In this document: one piece after another, positions 9,153 through 17,952 of the stretch | How the letters are laid out: each line of letters opens with the position of its first letter | Numbering within the stretch: position 1 is the first letter of the stretch | Origin: Candidatus Geothrix odensensis | Lineage (GTDB): Bacteria; Acidobacteriota; Holophagae; Holophagales; Holophagaceae | DNA: 64,000 bases | Reading direction: 5' to 3' | Assembly: GCA_016714685.1 (NCBI GenBank) | Contig: JADKCH010000033.1 | Span: 157,010 to 221,009, forward strand | Position numbers and translations under genes: made by a program | Notes under the pieces: generated by a model | Told to the model about the DNA's origin: nothing | Databases searched by the model: none | Seen by the model: the letters and a program-made list of their open reading frames with translations, nothing else

Positions 9153-10863
9153 TTAGAGCGCAGTGAGAGGGATGCGGCGTCCCGCGCCGAAGGCTTTGGG
9201 ACTCACCTTGAAGGCGAAGGGCAGCTGGCGGCGCTTGAACTCCGTGCGGCGGAGGAGGCCGAGGATGCGGGGCAGTGCGGCCCTGGCCTGCGCGAGGGCG
9301 GCACCTTCCAGCAGCAGGGCCAGGTCGTCGCCGAGGCCTTCTTCAGGCCGCTGCGCCTCGAGCGCGGCACCCAGGATGGCGTCCAGCTGCGCATAGGGCA
9401 GCAGGCTGGCCTCATCGGTCTGGCCCGGCCGAAGCTCCGCGGTGGGCGGACGCTCGATGACGCCGCTCGGGACGGCCTCGCCCAGATCCCGGGCCATGGC
9501 GTAGACGCGCGCCTTGAGGCAGTCGCCCAGGGGAGCGAAGGCGCCGATGCCATCGCCATAGAGGGTGAAGTAGCCCGTGGCGGCCTCGCTCTTGTTGCCC
9601 GTGTTCAGCACGGCCACACGATCGGTGCCCAGCCGCTGGTGGATCTCCGGCTCGGAAGTCAGGGCCATGAGCAGGCTGCCGCGGCAGCGGCTCTGCAGGT
9701 TCTCATCTGTCAGGCCGAAGGCCCGGCCCGGCAGCGCCTGTCCCAGCGCGGCGCCGAAGCCCGCGAAGGGCGCGTCCGCATCCAGGCGCAGGAAGCCCAT
9801 GCCCAGGTGCCGCGCCTGCTGCTCGGCGAGGTCGGCGCTGAGGCCGCTGCTGTGGCGGGTGGGCAGGGCGGCGCCCAGGACGCGCTCCGGCCCGAGGGCC
9901 TCCACCGCCAGGGCCGCGGCGACGGCGCTGTCGATGCCGCCCGAGAGGCCCAGCACCACGGCCTGGAGGCCCTGCTTCGCCAGGTTGTCGCGGATGCCCG
10001 TTACCAGAGCCCGGCGCAGCCAGGGGCCTTCCTCCACAGTCCGCCAGGTCAGGCCCGGCGCGGCGGGATCGACCATGAGAAGGCCCTCGTGAAAGGACTC
10101 GCAGCCCTGCCAGCGGCCATCGGGCAGGGCCAGGCCAGAGCCCCCGGTCGAAAAGCAGCCAGCTCTCGGCGCCGACGCGGCTGGCATAGGCGATGGGCAC
10201 GCCGTGCTTCTCGGCCAGGCCTGGCAGCAGGCGGCGGCGCTGGGCCTCCTTCGAGGGGATCGCCCAGGGCGCGGTGCGGCCTGGCGGCAGCCAGCTGCCC
10301 AGGGCGCTGGGGCTGGCGCTGGCGTTGAGGATCAGCGTGGCGCCTGCGGCCACCAGGTCGGCGATGGGATCCAGGCCGTAGCCCACGGGCACGTTGCCCA
10401 GCTGCGGATCCGCCCAGAGGTCCTCGCAGATGGACAACCCGATGCGCTGCCCCTGGAAGGACACCAGTGGCTGGGCCGAGGCATCCGGCTCGAAGTAGCG
10501 GTGCTCGTCGAACACGTCATAGCTGGGCAGCACGCGCTTGCGGGCGCAGTGGCGCAGGCCGCCCTCCGCGCACCACCAGAGCTCGTTCCACAGCCGGCCG
10601 GAAGGGGCGGGGCGGGCCGTCCCGAAGACCAGGGGCACTGCCCCGGAAAGCGCGGCCAGCCGGTGGGACTCGGCCTCCACGCGCCGGCGAAGGCCGGGTT
10701 CCCAGAGCCGGTCCTCCAGCAGGTAGCCGGGGATCGCCAGTTCCGGAGCCAGCACCAGCTCGGCGCCAGAGGCGATCGCCTTGGCGTAGGCCTCTTCCAG
10801 TTTGCGGCCGTTGCCCTCGGGATCGCCGAGGCGGGCGTTGAGCTGAAGCAGTGCGATTCGCAT
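9153..10863 (-). CDS. nadE: Glutamine-dependent NAD+ synthetase, interrupted by a one-base frameshift
   Basis: The last step of NAD synthesis (deamido-NAD to NAD+). The N-terminal nitrilase-type glutaminase has the triad Glu41 (APELAIPGY), Lys109 (ARKRVLPSYD) and Cys146 (LSICEDLW). The C-terminal synthetase has the PP-loop VLGLSGGIDSAV and ends near 9153. The two halves are in different frames: the join lies at the C5 run 10141-10145 followed by GG, where removing one base restores ...LLFDGGSGLALPDG.... The repaired protein would be about 569 residues. The gene is normally essential, so a sequencing error is more likely than true inactivation. Start ATG 10863 (GGGA upstream) is preferred over an upstream TTG. 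Confidence 0.88.
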
Positions 10864-10888
10864 GGAAGCGTCCCTATCGTTCACCAAC

Positions 10889-12025
10889 TTACCAGCGGAT
10901 CTCCGCGCAGGTGCCGCCCTCGGGCCGCGGCGAGAGCCGGAGGTCCGCCCCCTGGGCGTTGAGCCACTTCAGGGCCAGGGGCAGACCCAGCCCTGTGCCA
11001 TCGGGGCGGCCACTCTCAAAGGGCCGCAGCATGCGCACCGCCGTGTCCTCCGAAAGCCCCGCCCCCTCGTCCAGCACCTCCAGGCGACCGTCCGCGATCC
11101 GCACCACGACGCGGCCCCCGAGGGGCGTGGCCTGGCAGGCATTCTCCAGCAGGTTCACCAGGGCCTGGTGCAGCAGCACCGGGTCCCCGCGGACCCCACC
11201 CCGTCCTTCACACTGCAGGGTCCGCCCCTGGCTCACGGGGCGGCGCTTCAGCTCCGTCAGGGCCTGGGCCGCCACGTCCTCGAGCCGCAGGTCCTCGGCG
11301 ATGGGGTCCAGCGGCTTGGCCCACTGGAGAAAGCGCTGGACCAGGCGCTCGAGCTCCTCGGTCTCCTCCAGGACCGCCTGGCCGGCCTCCCGATGACCCG
11401 CCCGCTGCAGGAGCTGGCCCTGCCCCTTCAGCACCGCCAGGCCGTTCTTCAGCTGGTGGGCCACCCCCGCCGTCATCTCGCCCAGCTCGGCGAACCGCTC
11501 GCGCAGCTGGCGCCGGCGCTCCTCCAGTTCCGCCGCGGTGACGTCTTCGAACTGCACCAGGGCGCCGATCCGGTCTGGGGCTTCGATGCGCTGGACGCGC
11601 CAGCGGCGGCCTCCTGCCTCCATCCGCCGGGCGGGGCCAGGTTCTCCCTCCAGGACCTCCCGCAGCCACCCGAAGGGCTCCAGCACGAAGGCCGCTTCCA
11701 GGCCCACCACCCCGGGCGTGACCCCCAGGAGCTCGCGGCCCCGGCGGTTCAGGGCCGCCAGGCGATGCCGCTGGTCCACCCAGAGAAGGCCCATGGGCAG
11801 GGCATCCAGCAGCCGCTCATGGACCGTGCGCAGCTCACCCAGACTGGCCGCCAGCTCGCCGCGTTCCTTCAGGCTGCCGGACACCGCCGACAGCAGCAGC
11901 GCCTCGGGATCGGCGGCCGTCCGGCGGCGCAGGCGGGCCCAGCGGACCAGGAGCACCAGCATGCCCCCCAGCACCGCGGCCAGGGGGAGGGCCAGGACGA
12001 GCCAGGCGAGGACATGTGAATTCAT
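10889..12025 (-). CDS. Sensor histidine kinase with PAS domain
   Basis: 378 residues: N-terminal membrane helix (about 7-28), a PAS-like domain (about 68-165), a HisKA dimerisation helix with the phospho-acceptor His190 (GVAHQLKNGLAVL), and a HATPase domain with N box NLLENACQ (about 291-298), DEGAGL and GTGLGL. It ends 25 bases before the NAD synthetase gene, on the same strand. No partner response regulator is adjacent. Its start is only 24 bases from the divergent PPDK regulatory gene, so the two share a promoter region. Confidence 0.9.
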   Translation of the reverse strand: MNSHVLAWLVLALPLAAVLGGMLVLLVRWARLRRRTAADPEALLLSAVSGSLKERGELAASLGELRTVHERLLDALPMGLLWVDQRHRLAALNRRGRELLGVTPGVVGLEAAFVLEPFGWLREVLEGEPGPARRMEAGGRRWRVQRIEAPDRIGALVQFEDVTAAELEERRRQLRERFAELGEMTAGVAHQLKNGLAVLKGQGQLLQRAGHREAGQAVLEETEELERLVQRFLQWAKPLDPIAEDLRLEDVAAQALTELKRRPVSQGRTLQCEGRGGVRGDPVLLHQALVNLLENACQATPLGGRVVVRIADGRLEVLDEGAGLSEDTAVRMLRPFESGRPDGTGLGLPLALKWLNAQGADLRLSPRPEGGTCAEIRW

Positions 12026-12048
12026 GGGTCCAGGTTAATCTGGTTCCC

Positions 12049-12876
12049 ATGGACAGACAGCCGATCTACATCGTCTCCGGGGGCTCCGGGGAGACCGCCC
12101 ACCGCATGGTCCAGGCGGCCCTCACCCAGTTCGCCAAGGGCGAGAGCTCGGCCCTGGTGCGCCGCTTCCAGAACGTCCGCTCCCAGGAGGACCTGGACCG
12201 GGTGCTGCAGCTGGCCACGGACAAGCGCGCCGTCATCATCCACACCACCGTGTCCCGCGAGATGCGGGACTACCTGGACAAGCGCTGCGCCGAGCTGCGG
12301 CTCACCCAGGTGGACCTCTTCGGCAACCTGTTGGATACCCTCGCGCTCTACCTCCGGGAACGGCCGGAGGAACGGCCGGGCAGCTTCCACGCCGTGGGTG
12401 ACAAGTACTTCCGCCGCATCGAGGCCATCGAGTTCGCCCTGAAGTTCGACGATGGCATCGACATGGGTGGCCTCGTGGATGCCGACATCGTGCTCGTGGG
12501 CATCAGCCGCACCAGCAAGACGCCGCTGTCCATGTATCTCGCCATGGAGGGCTTCAAGGTGATGAACGTGCCCCTGGTGCCGGGCGTGCCCCTGCCTCCC
12601 GAGCTGGCGGGCATCCCCCAGGGCCGCATCGTGGGCCTCACGATCCAGGCCGACCGGCTGCAGGAGATCCGCGCCTACCGCCTGAAGCGCCTGGGCGCCA
12701 CGGGCAGCGCCGACAGCTACAGCGACATGGGCCGCATTCTGGATGAGCTGGCCTACGCCGACGAGGTCTTCAAGATGCACCGCCGCTGGCCCGTACTGGA
12801 CGTCACCGGCCGCAGCATCGAGGAGACCGCGGGACTGGTGCTGGACCGCGTGTTCGGCAAGGAGCGGGCGGTCTGA
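12049..12876 (+). CDS. Pyruvate, phosphate dikinase regulatory protein (PPSR-type kinase/pyrophosphorylase)
   Basis: 275 residues of the DUF299 family, which phosphorylates and dephosphorylates pyruvate phosphate dikinase (or PEP synthase in some bacteria) to switch it between glycolysis and gluconeogenesis. The N-terminus IYIVSGGSGETA and the central P-loop-like GISRTSKTPLS (about 151-161) followed by NVPLVPG are diagnostic. The start at 12049 matches the family N-terminus; the frame is open 11 codons further but overlaps the divergent gene. No PPDK gene is visible nearby. Confidence 0.93.
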   Translation: MDRQPIYIVSGGSGETAHRMVQAALTQFAKGESSALVRRFQNVRSQEDLDRVLQLATDKRAVIIHTTVSREMRDYLDKRCAELRLTQVDLFGNLLDTLALYLRERPEERPGSFHAVGDKYFRRIEAIEFALKFDDGIDMGGLVDADIVLVGISRTSKTPLSMYLAMEGFKVMNVPLVPGVPLPPELAGIPQGRIVGLTIQADRLQEIRAYRLKRLGATGSADSYSDMGRILDELAYADEVFKMHRRWPVLDVTGRSIEETAGLVLDRVFGKERAV

Positions 12877-12909
12877 GCGACTGGGCCGGAGGGGGCGCCT
12901 TCGGGCACC

Positions 12910-13515
12910 TCAATGCACGCCGTCGGGAAGAGGGCGGCGCTTCGGAATTTCAGAAAAACGGGGAATCTCCTTGGATGCAGCGGGCGGATAGACCCCGGGC
13001 CTGAAGGCGTGCTTGTACAGCAGCTCGCCATCCGGAAGATCCCTCATCCGCACGGGGTCCGCGGCGGCCAGCTCCTCCCGGACTTTGGCCTGGAAAGCGA
13101 AGGCCTCGGCTTTGGTCTCCCAGACGAAGCGGAGGGCCCGAGGATTGCCGGTCTCGCGCACCCTCCCGAGCCGCGCCGTTTCCAGGGCCAGAAAGAGGGC
13201 CGTGGCCACCCAGGGCTCCAGGGCATCCCCACAGCGGGACCAGCCGAGGAACGATACGCCGATGTCAATGTGATAGAGATCTCCGGTGGCCTGGATGCGG
13301 AGGTTGCCGTAGTTCGCATCCAGGTCGGGCACCAGGCGGTAACGGGCCTTCCGGTCCGCTGCGGGCAGTTGCCTGACCACCTCGCGGAGGCTGGGCGAAT
13401 GCGCCAGCGCCCATTGAAAGACCGCCAGGACCACCGGATCCGAGCCGGGAAGAAGGGGCATCTCGGCCTGGGCCTGGATGATCTGGACCGGAGGGGGCGG
13501 GCTTTGAAGCGGCAT
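12910..13515 (-). CDS. Hypothetical protein
   Basis: 201 residues without signal peptide or membrane helix. It starts MPLQSPPPPVQ and has a central alpha/beta-looking region (about 50-140) and a basic Pro-rich C-terminus. I do not recognise the family. It lies convergent to the PPDK regulatory gene and 58 bases downstream of the polyphosphate phosphotransferase gene on the same strand, so the two may be transcribed together. Confidence 0.65.
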   Translation of the reverse strand: MPLQSPPPPVQIIQAQAEMPLLPGSDPVVLAVFQWALAHSPSLREVVRQLPAADRKARYRLVPDLDANYGNLRIQATGDLYHIDIGVSFLGWSRCGDALEPWVATALFLALETARLGRVRETGNPRALRFVWETKAEAFAFQAKVREELAAADPVRMRDLPDGELLYKHAFRPGVYPPAASKEIPRFSEIPKRRPLPDGVH

Positions 13516-13573
13516 GCGGAGAATCCTCAGTTGGAGAAGGATGCGATGGCGATGCTTTCGGGGCAGGACAGCC

Positions 13574-15046
13574 CTACAGCTCCTCCTCCAGCCGCCGCAC
13601 GAGGGTCTTCAGGATCTTGATCCGGCCGTAGTGCTTGTTCTCGCTTTCGATCAGGGTCCAGGGGGCGATCTCGGTGCTGGTGCGGTCCAGCATGTCGCAG
13701 ATGGCACGCTCGTAGGCCGGCCATTTCTCCCGGTTGCGCCAGTCCTCCTCGGTGATCTTGAAGCGCTTGAAGGGTGTGGCCTGACGTTCCTCGAAGCGGC
13801 GCAGCTGCTCTTCCTGGCTGATGGACAGCCAGAACTTGAGCAGGATGGTGCCGTTGCGGGCGAGCTGGTACTCGAAGTCATTGATCTCGCTGTAGGCCCT
13901 CTGCCAGTCGGCCTCCGAGCAGAAGCCCTCCACCCGTTCCACCAGCACCCGGCCGTACCAGCTGCGGTCGAAGATCATGACCTTGCCGCGGCGGGGGAGA
14001 TTGCGCCAGAACCGCCAGAGGTAGGGCTGGGCCCGCTCCTCCTCGGTCGGGGCCGCCACGGGCTGGATGCGGTAGGTGCGGGCGTCGAGGGCCTGGGTGA
14101 TGCGGCGGATGCCGCCGCCCTTCCCCGCCGCATCCACGCCTTCAAAGACCAGCACCACCGAATGCTTCTTGAAGTTCCGATGGCGGGTGAGCAGGTTCAG
14201 CCGCCCCTGGAGGGTGAGCAGCTCCTCTTCGTAGTCCCTCTTCTCCATGCGCTTGGTGAGGTCCAGGGCGCGCAGGATGTTCAGGCCGTCGAGGGCGGCC
14301 GGTGGCGCGGGGTGGACCGGCGCGGCGCTCGGCGCCGGGTTGTCGAGCCGGGCCCGCAGCTTCTCCAGGATGACCTTGCCCACGGTCAGCTTCTGGTAGC
14401 GGGGGTCCGTGGCCTCCACCACGATCCAGGGCGAGTCGGCCGTGCTGGTGGAGCGCAGGGCCCGTTCGGCCACGTTCCGGAACGTGTCGTACATCTCGAA
14501 GTGCTTCCAGTCCCGGGGCGTCACCCGCCAGCGGGTCTTGGGGTCCTTCTCCAGATTCTTCAGCCGCTTCTTCTGCTGCTCCTTGCCCAGGTGCATCCAG
14601 AACTTCAGCACCAGGGCACCCTCCTGGATGAGCATCTGCTCGAAGCGCGCCACCCGGGCCATGTCCTGGTCCAGGTCCGAGGTCTTGATGCGGCCGTGGG
14701 CCCGCTCGAGGATGGGCCAGGTGTACCAGGAGCCGTCGAAGATGCCGATCTTCCCCTTGGGCGGCAGCATGCGCCAGTAGCGCCACATGTGGGGCCGCTC
14801 GCGCTCTTCGTCCGAGGGCTCGTCCAGTCCGTGGGTCTGGATGTGGCGCGGATCCATCCACTCGTTCAGCGCGTTCACGGTCTCGCTCTTGCCCGCGCCG
14901 TCCACGCCAGCCACGAGGATGATCACGGGGAAGCGGGCCGTCCTCAGATCGTACTGGGCATCCAGCAGGGCTTCCCGCAGGGCGGGGATCTCGCGGTCCC
15001 AGCTCTCCTTGCTGACCTGGTGTCCGAGTTCCGCGGATTCGAACAT
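13574..15046 (-). CDS. pap: Polyphosphate:AMP phosphotransferase (two-domain PPK2)
   Basis: 490 residues with two tandem PPK2 P-loop domains. Domain 1 has Walker A GVDGAGKS (about 47-54) and Walker B IFDGSWY; domain 2 has GVDAAGKG (about 303-310) and IFDRSWYGRVLVERVEG. The two-domain (class II) form transfers phosphate from polyphosphate to AMP to give ADP. Domain 1 has weaker motif conservation (Gly where domain 2 has Arg after IFD), which fits a mainly structural role for it. The start at 15046 has GGAGG 6 bases upstream; the frame is open 76 codons further without support. Confidence 0.93.
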   Translation of the reverse strand: MFESAELGHQVSKESWDREIPALREALLDAQYDLRTARFPVIILVAGVDGAGKSETVNALNEWMDPRHIQTHGLDEPSDEERERPHMWRYWRMLPPKGKIGIFDGSWYTWPILERAHGRIKTSDLDQDMARVARFEQMLIQEGALVLKFWMHLGKEQQKKRLKNLEKDPKTRWRVTPRDWKHFEMYDTFRNVAERALRSTSTADSPWIVVEATDPRYQKLTVGKVILEKLRARLDNPAPSAAPVHPAPPAALDGLNILRALDLTKRMEKRDYEEELLTLQGRLNLLTRHRNFKKHSVVLVFEGVDAAGKGGGIRRITQALDARTYRIQPVAAPTEEERAQPYLWRFWRNLPRRGKVMIFDRSWYGRVLVERVEGFCSEADWQRAYSEINDFEYQLARNGTILLKFWLSISQEEQLRRFEERQATPFKRFKITEEDWRNREKWPAYERAICDMLDRTSTEIAPWTLIESENKHYGRIKILKTLVRRLEEEL

Positions 15047-15122
15047 GATTCCTCCGGGATGGATGTGACGCTTTTCGGCGCGCAAGCCACGATAGCTGAT
15101 TTCCCCGGCCAACCTCCGTGGA

Positions 15123-16040
15123 ATGATGGAATCCATGGTCTCCGTCACCGATCCCATCCAGCCGGCCATCGCCCACGCGAAGCGCATCCTCTTCGAGCCC
15201 TTCAGCGCCCGGAAATGGTTCGTGCTGGGCTTCTCCGCCTTCCTGGCGCAGCTGGGCGGCGGCGGCTCCTTCAACTACAGCGGCAATCCCTTCGACCGCA
15301 CCTCCTCGGGCGCCAAGCCGGACTTCAGCCCGGTGACGAGCTGGATCTCCGAGCATCTGCCCCTGGTCATCGCCCTCGCCGTGGTGTTCTTCGTCCTCAT
15401 GCTCGCCCTGGCCGTGCTGTTCCAGTGGCTCAGCAGCCGCGGCCAGCTCATGTTCCTGGATGGCGTGGTCCGGGATCAGGCCGAGATCGTGGAGCCCTGG
15501 AACCGCCTGCGGCACCTGGGCGATGACCTCTTCCGCTTCCGCATGATGCTCCTGCTGGCGACCCTCGCCCTGTTCATCGTCTGCGGGGGCCTGGGAGCCC
15601 TCATCGCCCTGCCCGACATCCACGCCCGCACCTTCGGGGGCGCCGCCCTCACCGGCGTGCTGGTGGGCTGCGGGCTCCTGATCCTCGGGATCCTCGTCCT
15701 CAGCCTCGTCGGCGCGCTGCTCCACGACTTCGTGGTGCCCATCATGTACCACCGCGAGCTGCGCGTGCCGGCCGCCTGGCAGGTGCTGCGCCAGGAGCTG
15801 CTGCCCGGCCATGGCTGGCACTTCGTGGGGTTCTACCTGATGAGGATCCTGCTCGGAATCGCCTCGGCCATCCTCATGCTGATCGGCTGCTGCCTCACCT
15901 GCTGCGTGGCCACGCTCCCCTACCTCAGCTCCGTGGTCTTCCTGCCCCTCTTCGTCTTCTTCCGCTGCTACTCCCTGGAGTTCCTCGCGCAGTTCGGGGA
16001 GGGGTGGCGGATCATGCAGGCGCCGGGGTCAGAGTCTTGA
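15123..16040 (+). CDS. Multi-pass membrane protein of unknown function
   Basis: 305 residues with about five to six hydrophobic helices: about 75-102, 138-163, 171-200 and 238-290, plus an N-terminal amphipathic region ILFEPFSARKWFVLGFSAFLAQLGGGGSF. That N-terminal motif is typical of an uncharacterised bacterial membrane family (DUF7544-like, from memory). It is divergent from the polyphosphate phosphotransferase gene with a 76-base gap. The function is not known. Two adjacent ATGs make the exact start uncertain by one codon. Confidence 0.75.
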   Translation: MMESMVSVTDPIQPAIAHAKRILFEPFSARKWFVLGFSAFLAQLGGGGSFNYSGNPFDRTSSGAKPDFSPVTSWISEHLPLVIALAVVFFVLMLALAVLFQWLSSRGQLMFLDGVVRDQAEIVEPWNRLRHLGDDLFRFRMMLLLATLALFIVCGGLGALIALPDIHARTFGGAALTGVLVGCGLLILGILVLSLVGALLHDFVVPIMYHRELRVPAAWQVLRQELLPGHGWHFVGFYLMRILLGIASAILMLIGCCLTCCVATLPYLSSVVFLPLFVFFRCYSLEFLAQFGEGWRIMQAPGSES

Positions 16041-16060
16041 ATTTCAGGAGAGCTGAAACC

Positions 16061-16145
16061 CCACCACGAAGACAGAAAGACCACGAAGAAAAAGCTCCGA
16101 AATACTACGTTTCCAGTTCTTCGTGCTCTTTCCGTCTTGGTGGTT
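16061..16145. repeat. Long imperfect inverted repeat (ACGAAGA-type)
   Basis: The left arm 16061-16090 (CCACCACGAAGACAGAAAGA and on) pairs with the right arm 16117-16145 (ending CTTGGTGGTT), about 29 bp with roughly five mismatches and a 26-base loop. It fills the space between two convergent genes and could act as a two-way terminator. The A/G-rich arm built from short ACGAAGA-like units resembles dispersed repeats seen in many environmental bacterial genomes. Confidence 0.8.
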
Positions 16146-16181
16146 GAGCGTTTTTCTCGCTTTGTCCTCATCGGCCTGAGG

Positions 16182-17825
16182 TCAGTATTCGTTGGCCAGA
16201 TCCCCCGCCCGCACCTGCTTCTCGAAGGGCAGGAACACCGGCGCCCCGGCGGACTGGGCGATCCACTCGGCCACGCGGATGCCATCCACGGCGGCGGAGG
16301 TGATGCCACCGGCGAAGCCCGCGCCTTCGCCGCAGGGGTAGAGGCCCGGGTGGGACACGGACTGGCCATCTTCTCCCCGCAGCAGCTGGATGGGGCTGCT
16401 GGTGCGGCTCTCGATGGCCAGCAGGATGGCCTCGCGGCTGGCGAAGCCGTGGATCTTCTTGTCGAAGGTGGGCAGCGCGCCCGCCAGCTGTTCTTGCACG
16501 AAGTCCGGCAGGCAGGTCCGCAGGTCCGCGGCCACGGCGAAGGGCCGGAAGCTGGTGCGCGGCAGCTGGCCCGAGGCGCGGCCCTTCAGGAAGTCCTGCA
16601 CGGCCATGGCCGGGGCGCCATAGGTCTCGCCCGCGGCGCGGAAAGCCGCCTGCTCCCACTTGCGCTGGAAGTACATGCCGCCCAGCAGGTGGTCGCTGCC
16701 GAAATCCGCCGTGTTCACCTTGGCCACCAGGCCCGAGTTGGCGAAGCCCGAGTCGCGCTTCTCGTTGCTCATGCCGTTGACCACCACGCCGCCCGCCTCG
16801 CTGCTGCACTGGATGACCTCGCCGCCGGGGCACATGCAGAAGCTGTAGGCGGCGCGGTTCAGGCCGAAGTTGCAGACCAGCTTGTAGTCCGCGGCGGGCA
16901 GCGAGGCATGGCCCGCGCTGGGGCCGTACTGGGAGCGGTCGATGAGGTCCTGGGGGTGCTCCACCCGCACCCCCATCGCAAAGGGCTTCTGGCGCATGGC
17001 CACACCGTGCCGGTGCAGCATCTCGAAGGTGTCCCGGGCGCTGTGGCCCGGCGCCAGCACCAGGGCCTCGCAGGGGAGCTCCTCGCCGCTGGCGAGCACG
17101 GCGGCCCGCACCCGGCCCTGCGGGTCGAAGCGCAGGTCCTCCAGCCGGGCGTTGAAGCGGTACTGGGCGCCGCGGGCCTCCGCCGACTTGCGGATGAGCA
17201 CGGCGCAACGGCGGATGACATCCGTGCCCACGTGGGGCTTGGCCAGGTAGAGGATCCGCGGGTTGGCCCCGAAGCGCACGAAGGCCTCCAGCACGTAGCG
17301 GGTGGCCGGGTGCCCGATGCGCGTGGTGAGCTTGCCGTCGCTGAAGGTGCCGGCACCGCCCTCGCCGAACTGGGCGTTGGCCTCGGGATCGAGCACCGCG
17401 TCCTTCCAGAGCCCTGCGATGGCCTTCACCCGCTCGCCCATGGCGGGGCCGCGCTCCAGCACGATGGGCTCGAGGCCGTAGTCCAGCAGGCGCAGGGCGC
17501 AGAAGGTGCCGGCGGGGCCGCTGCCCACCACCACCACGCGGGGCCTGCGAGGTGGCGCGGCCACCGCATGGGGCGCCGCGGCCGGGGCCAGGTCAAGCTT
17601 CAGGCCACCGGGCAGCGGCCCCGGCGTCAAGGTCCGGTCCGTCTCGAAGCTGAGGGCCGTGAGGAAGCGGATGGCGCCCTTGTGGCGGGCGTCCAGGCTG
17701 CGGCGCTCCAGGGTCACGGCGCTATAGTCCGCCGGTTTCCCGCCCAGGGCATGGGCCAGGGGTTTCGCCAGGTCCAGCGCCTCCTCGCCCAGGTTCAACG
17801 GCAGGTTGGAGAGCAGGTAGCGCAT
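16182..17825 (-). CDS. NAD(P)/FAD-dependent oxidoreductase (COG2509-type flavoprotein)
   Basis: 547 residues. After an N-terminal alpha/beta domain of about 90 residues (RYLLSNLPLNLGEE...) comes a Rossmann FAD site VVVVGSGPAGTFCALRLL (about 97-114), the segment FGEGGAGTFSDGKL, and a C-terminal GLYPCGEGAGFAGGITSAAVDG FAD-contact motif. This matches the large predicted FAD dehydrogenase family that includes many proteins of unknown substrate. It is divergent from the epimerase gene across a spacer with two palindromes. Confidence 0.87.
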   Translation of the reverse strand: MRYLLSNLPLNLGEEALDLAKPLAHALGGKPADYSAVTLERRSLDARHKGAIRFLTALSFETDRTLTPGPLPGGLKLDLAPAAAPHAVAAPPRRPRVVVVGSGPAGTFCALRLLDYGLEPIVLERGPAMGERVKAIAGLWKDAVLDPEANAQFGEGGAGTFSDGKLTTRIGHPATRYVLEAFVRFGANPRILYLAKPHVGTDVIRRCAVLIRKSAEARGAQYRFNARLEDLRFDPQGRVRAAVLASGEELPCEALVLAPGHSARDTFEMLHRHGVAMRQKPFAMGVRVEHPQDLIDRSQYGPSAGHASLPAADYKLVCNFGLNRAAYSFCMCPGGEVIQCSSEAGGVVVNGMSNEKRDSGFANSGLVAKVNTADFGSDHLLGGMYFQRKWEQAAFRAAGETYGAPAMAVQDFLKGRASGQLPRTSFRPFAVAADLRTCLPDFVQEQLAGALPTFDKKIHGFASREAILLAIESRTSSPIQLLRGEDGQSVSHPGLYPCGEGAGFAGGITSAAVDGIRVAEWIAQSAGAPVFLPFEKQVRAGDLANEY

Positions 17826-17886
17826 GGTCGCCTCGGCGGTTGGAGTCCACGGGACTCAAGGCCAGGCACCCAGGTTAACCCGTGAT

Positions 17887-17899
17887 CTCGACGGTCGAG
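17887..17899. promoter_or_regulatory. 13-base palindrome in the divergent promoter region
   Basis: CTCGAC-G-GTCGAG is a perfect palindrome between the flavoprotein gene and the epimerase gene. It is a candidate regulator site only, since short GC palindromes arise often in this base composition. Confidence 0.3.
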
Positions 17900-17920
17900 G
17901 AATTCCACCATTCAGGATGC

Positions 17921-17940
17921 GTCTAGGTATATATTTAGAC
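17921..17940. promoter_or_regulatory. AT-rich 20-base palindrome, probable operator
   Basis: GTCTAGGTATATATTTAGAC is symmetric except for two positions on each side (GTCTA..TATATA..TAGAC). It is strikingly AT-rich for this genome and sits 12 bases before the epimerase start, with a TATATT that could be a -10 box inside it. A dimeric regulator covering the promoter is the simplest reading. Confidence 0.55.
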
Positions 17941-17952
17941 ATGGAGCGACGC

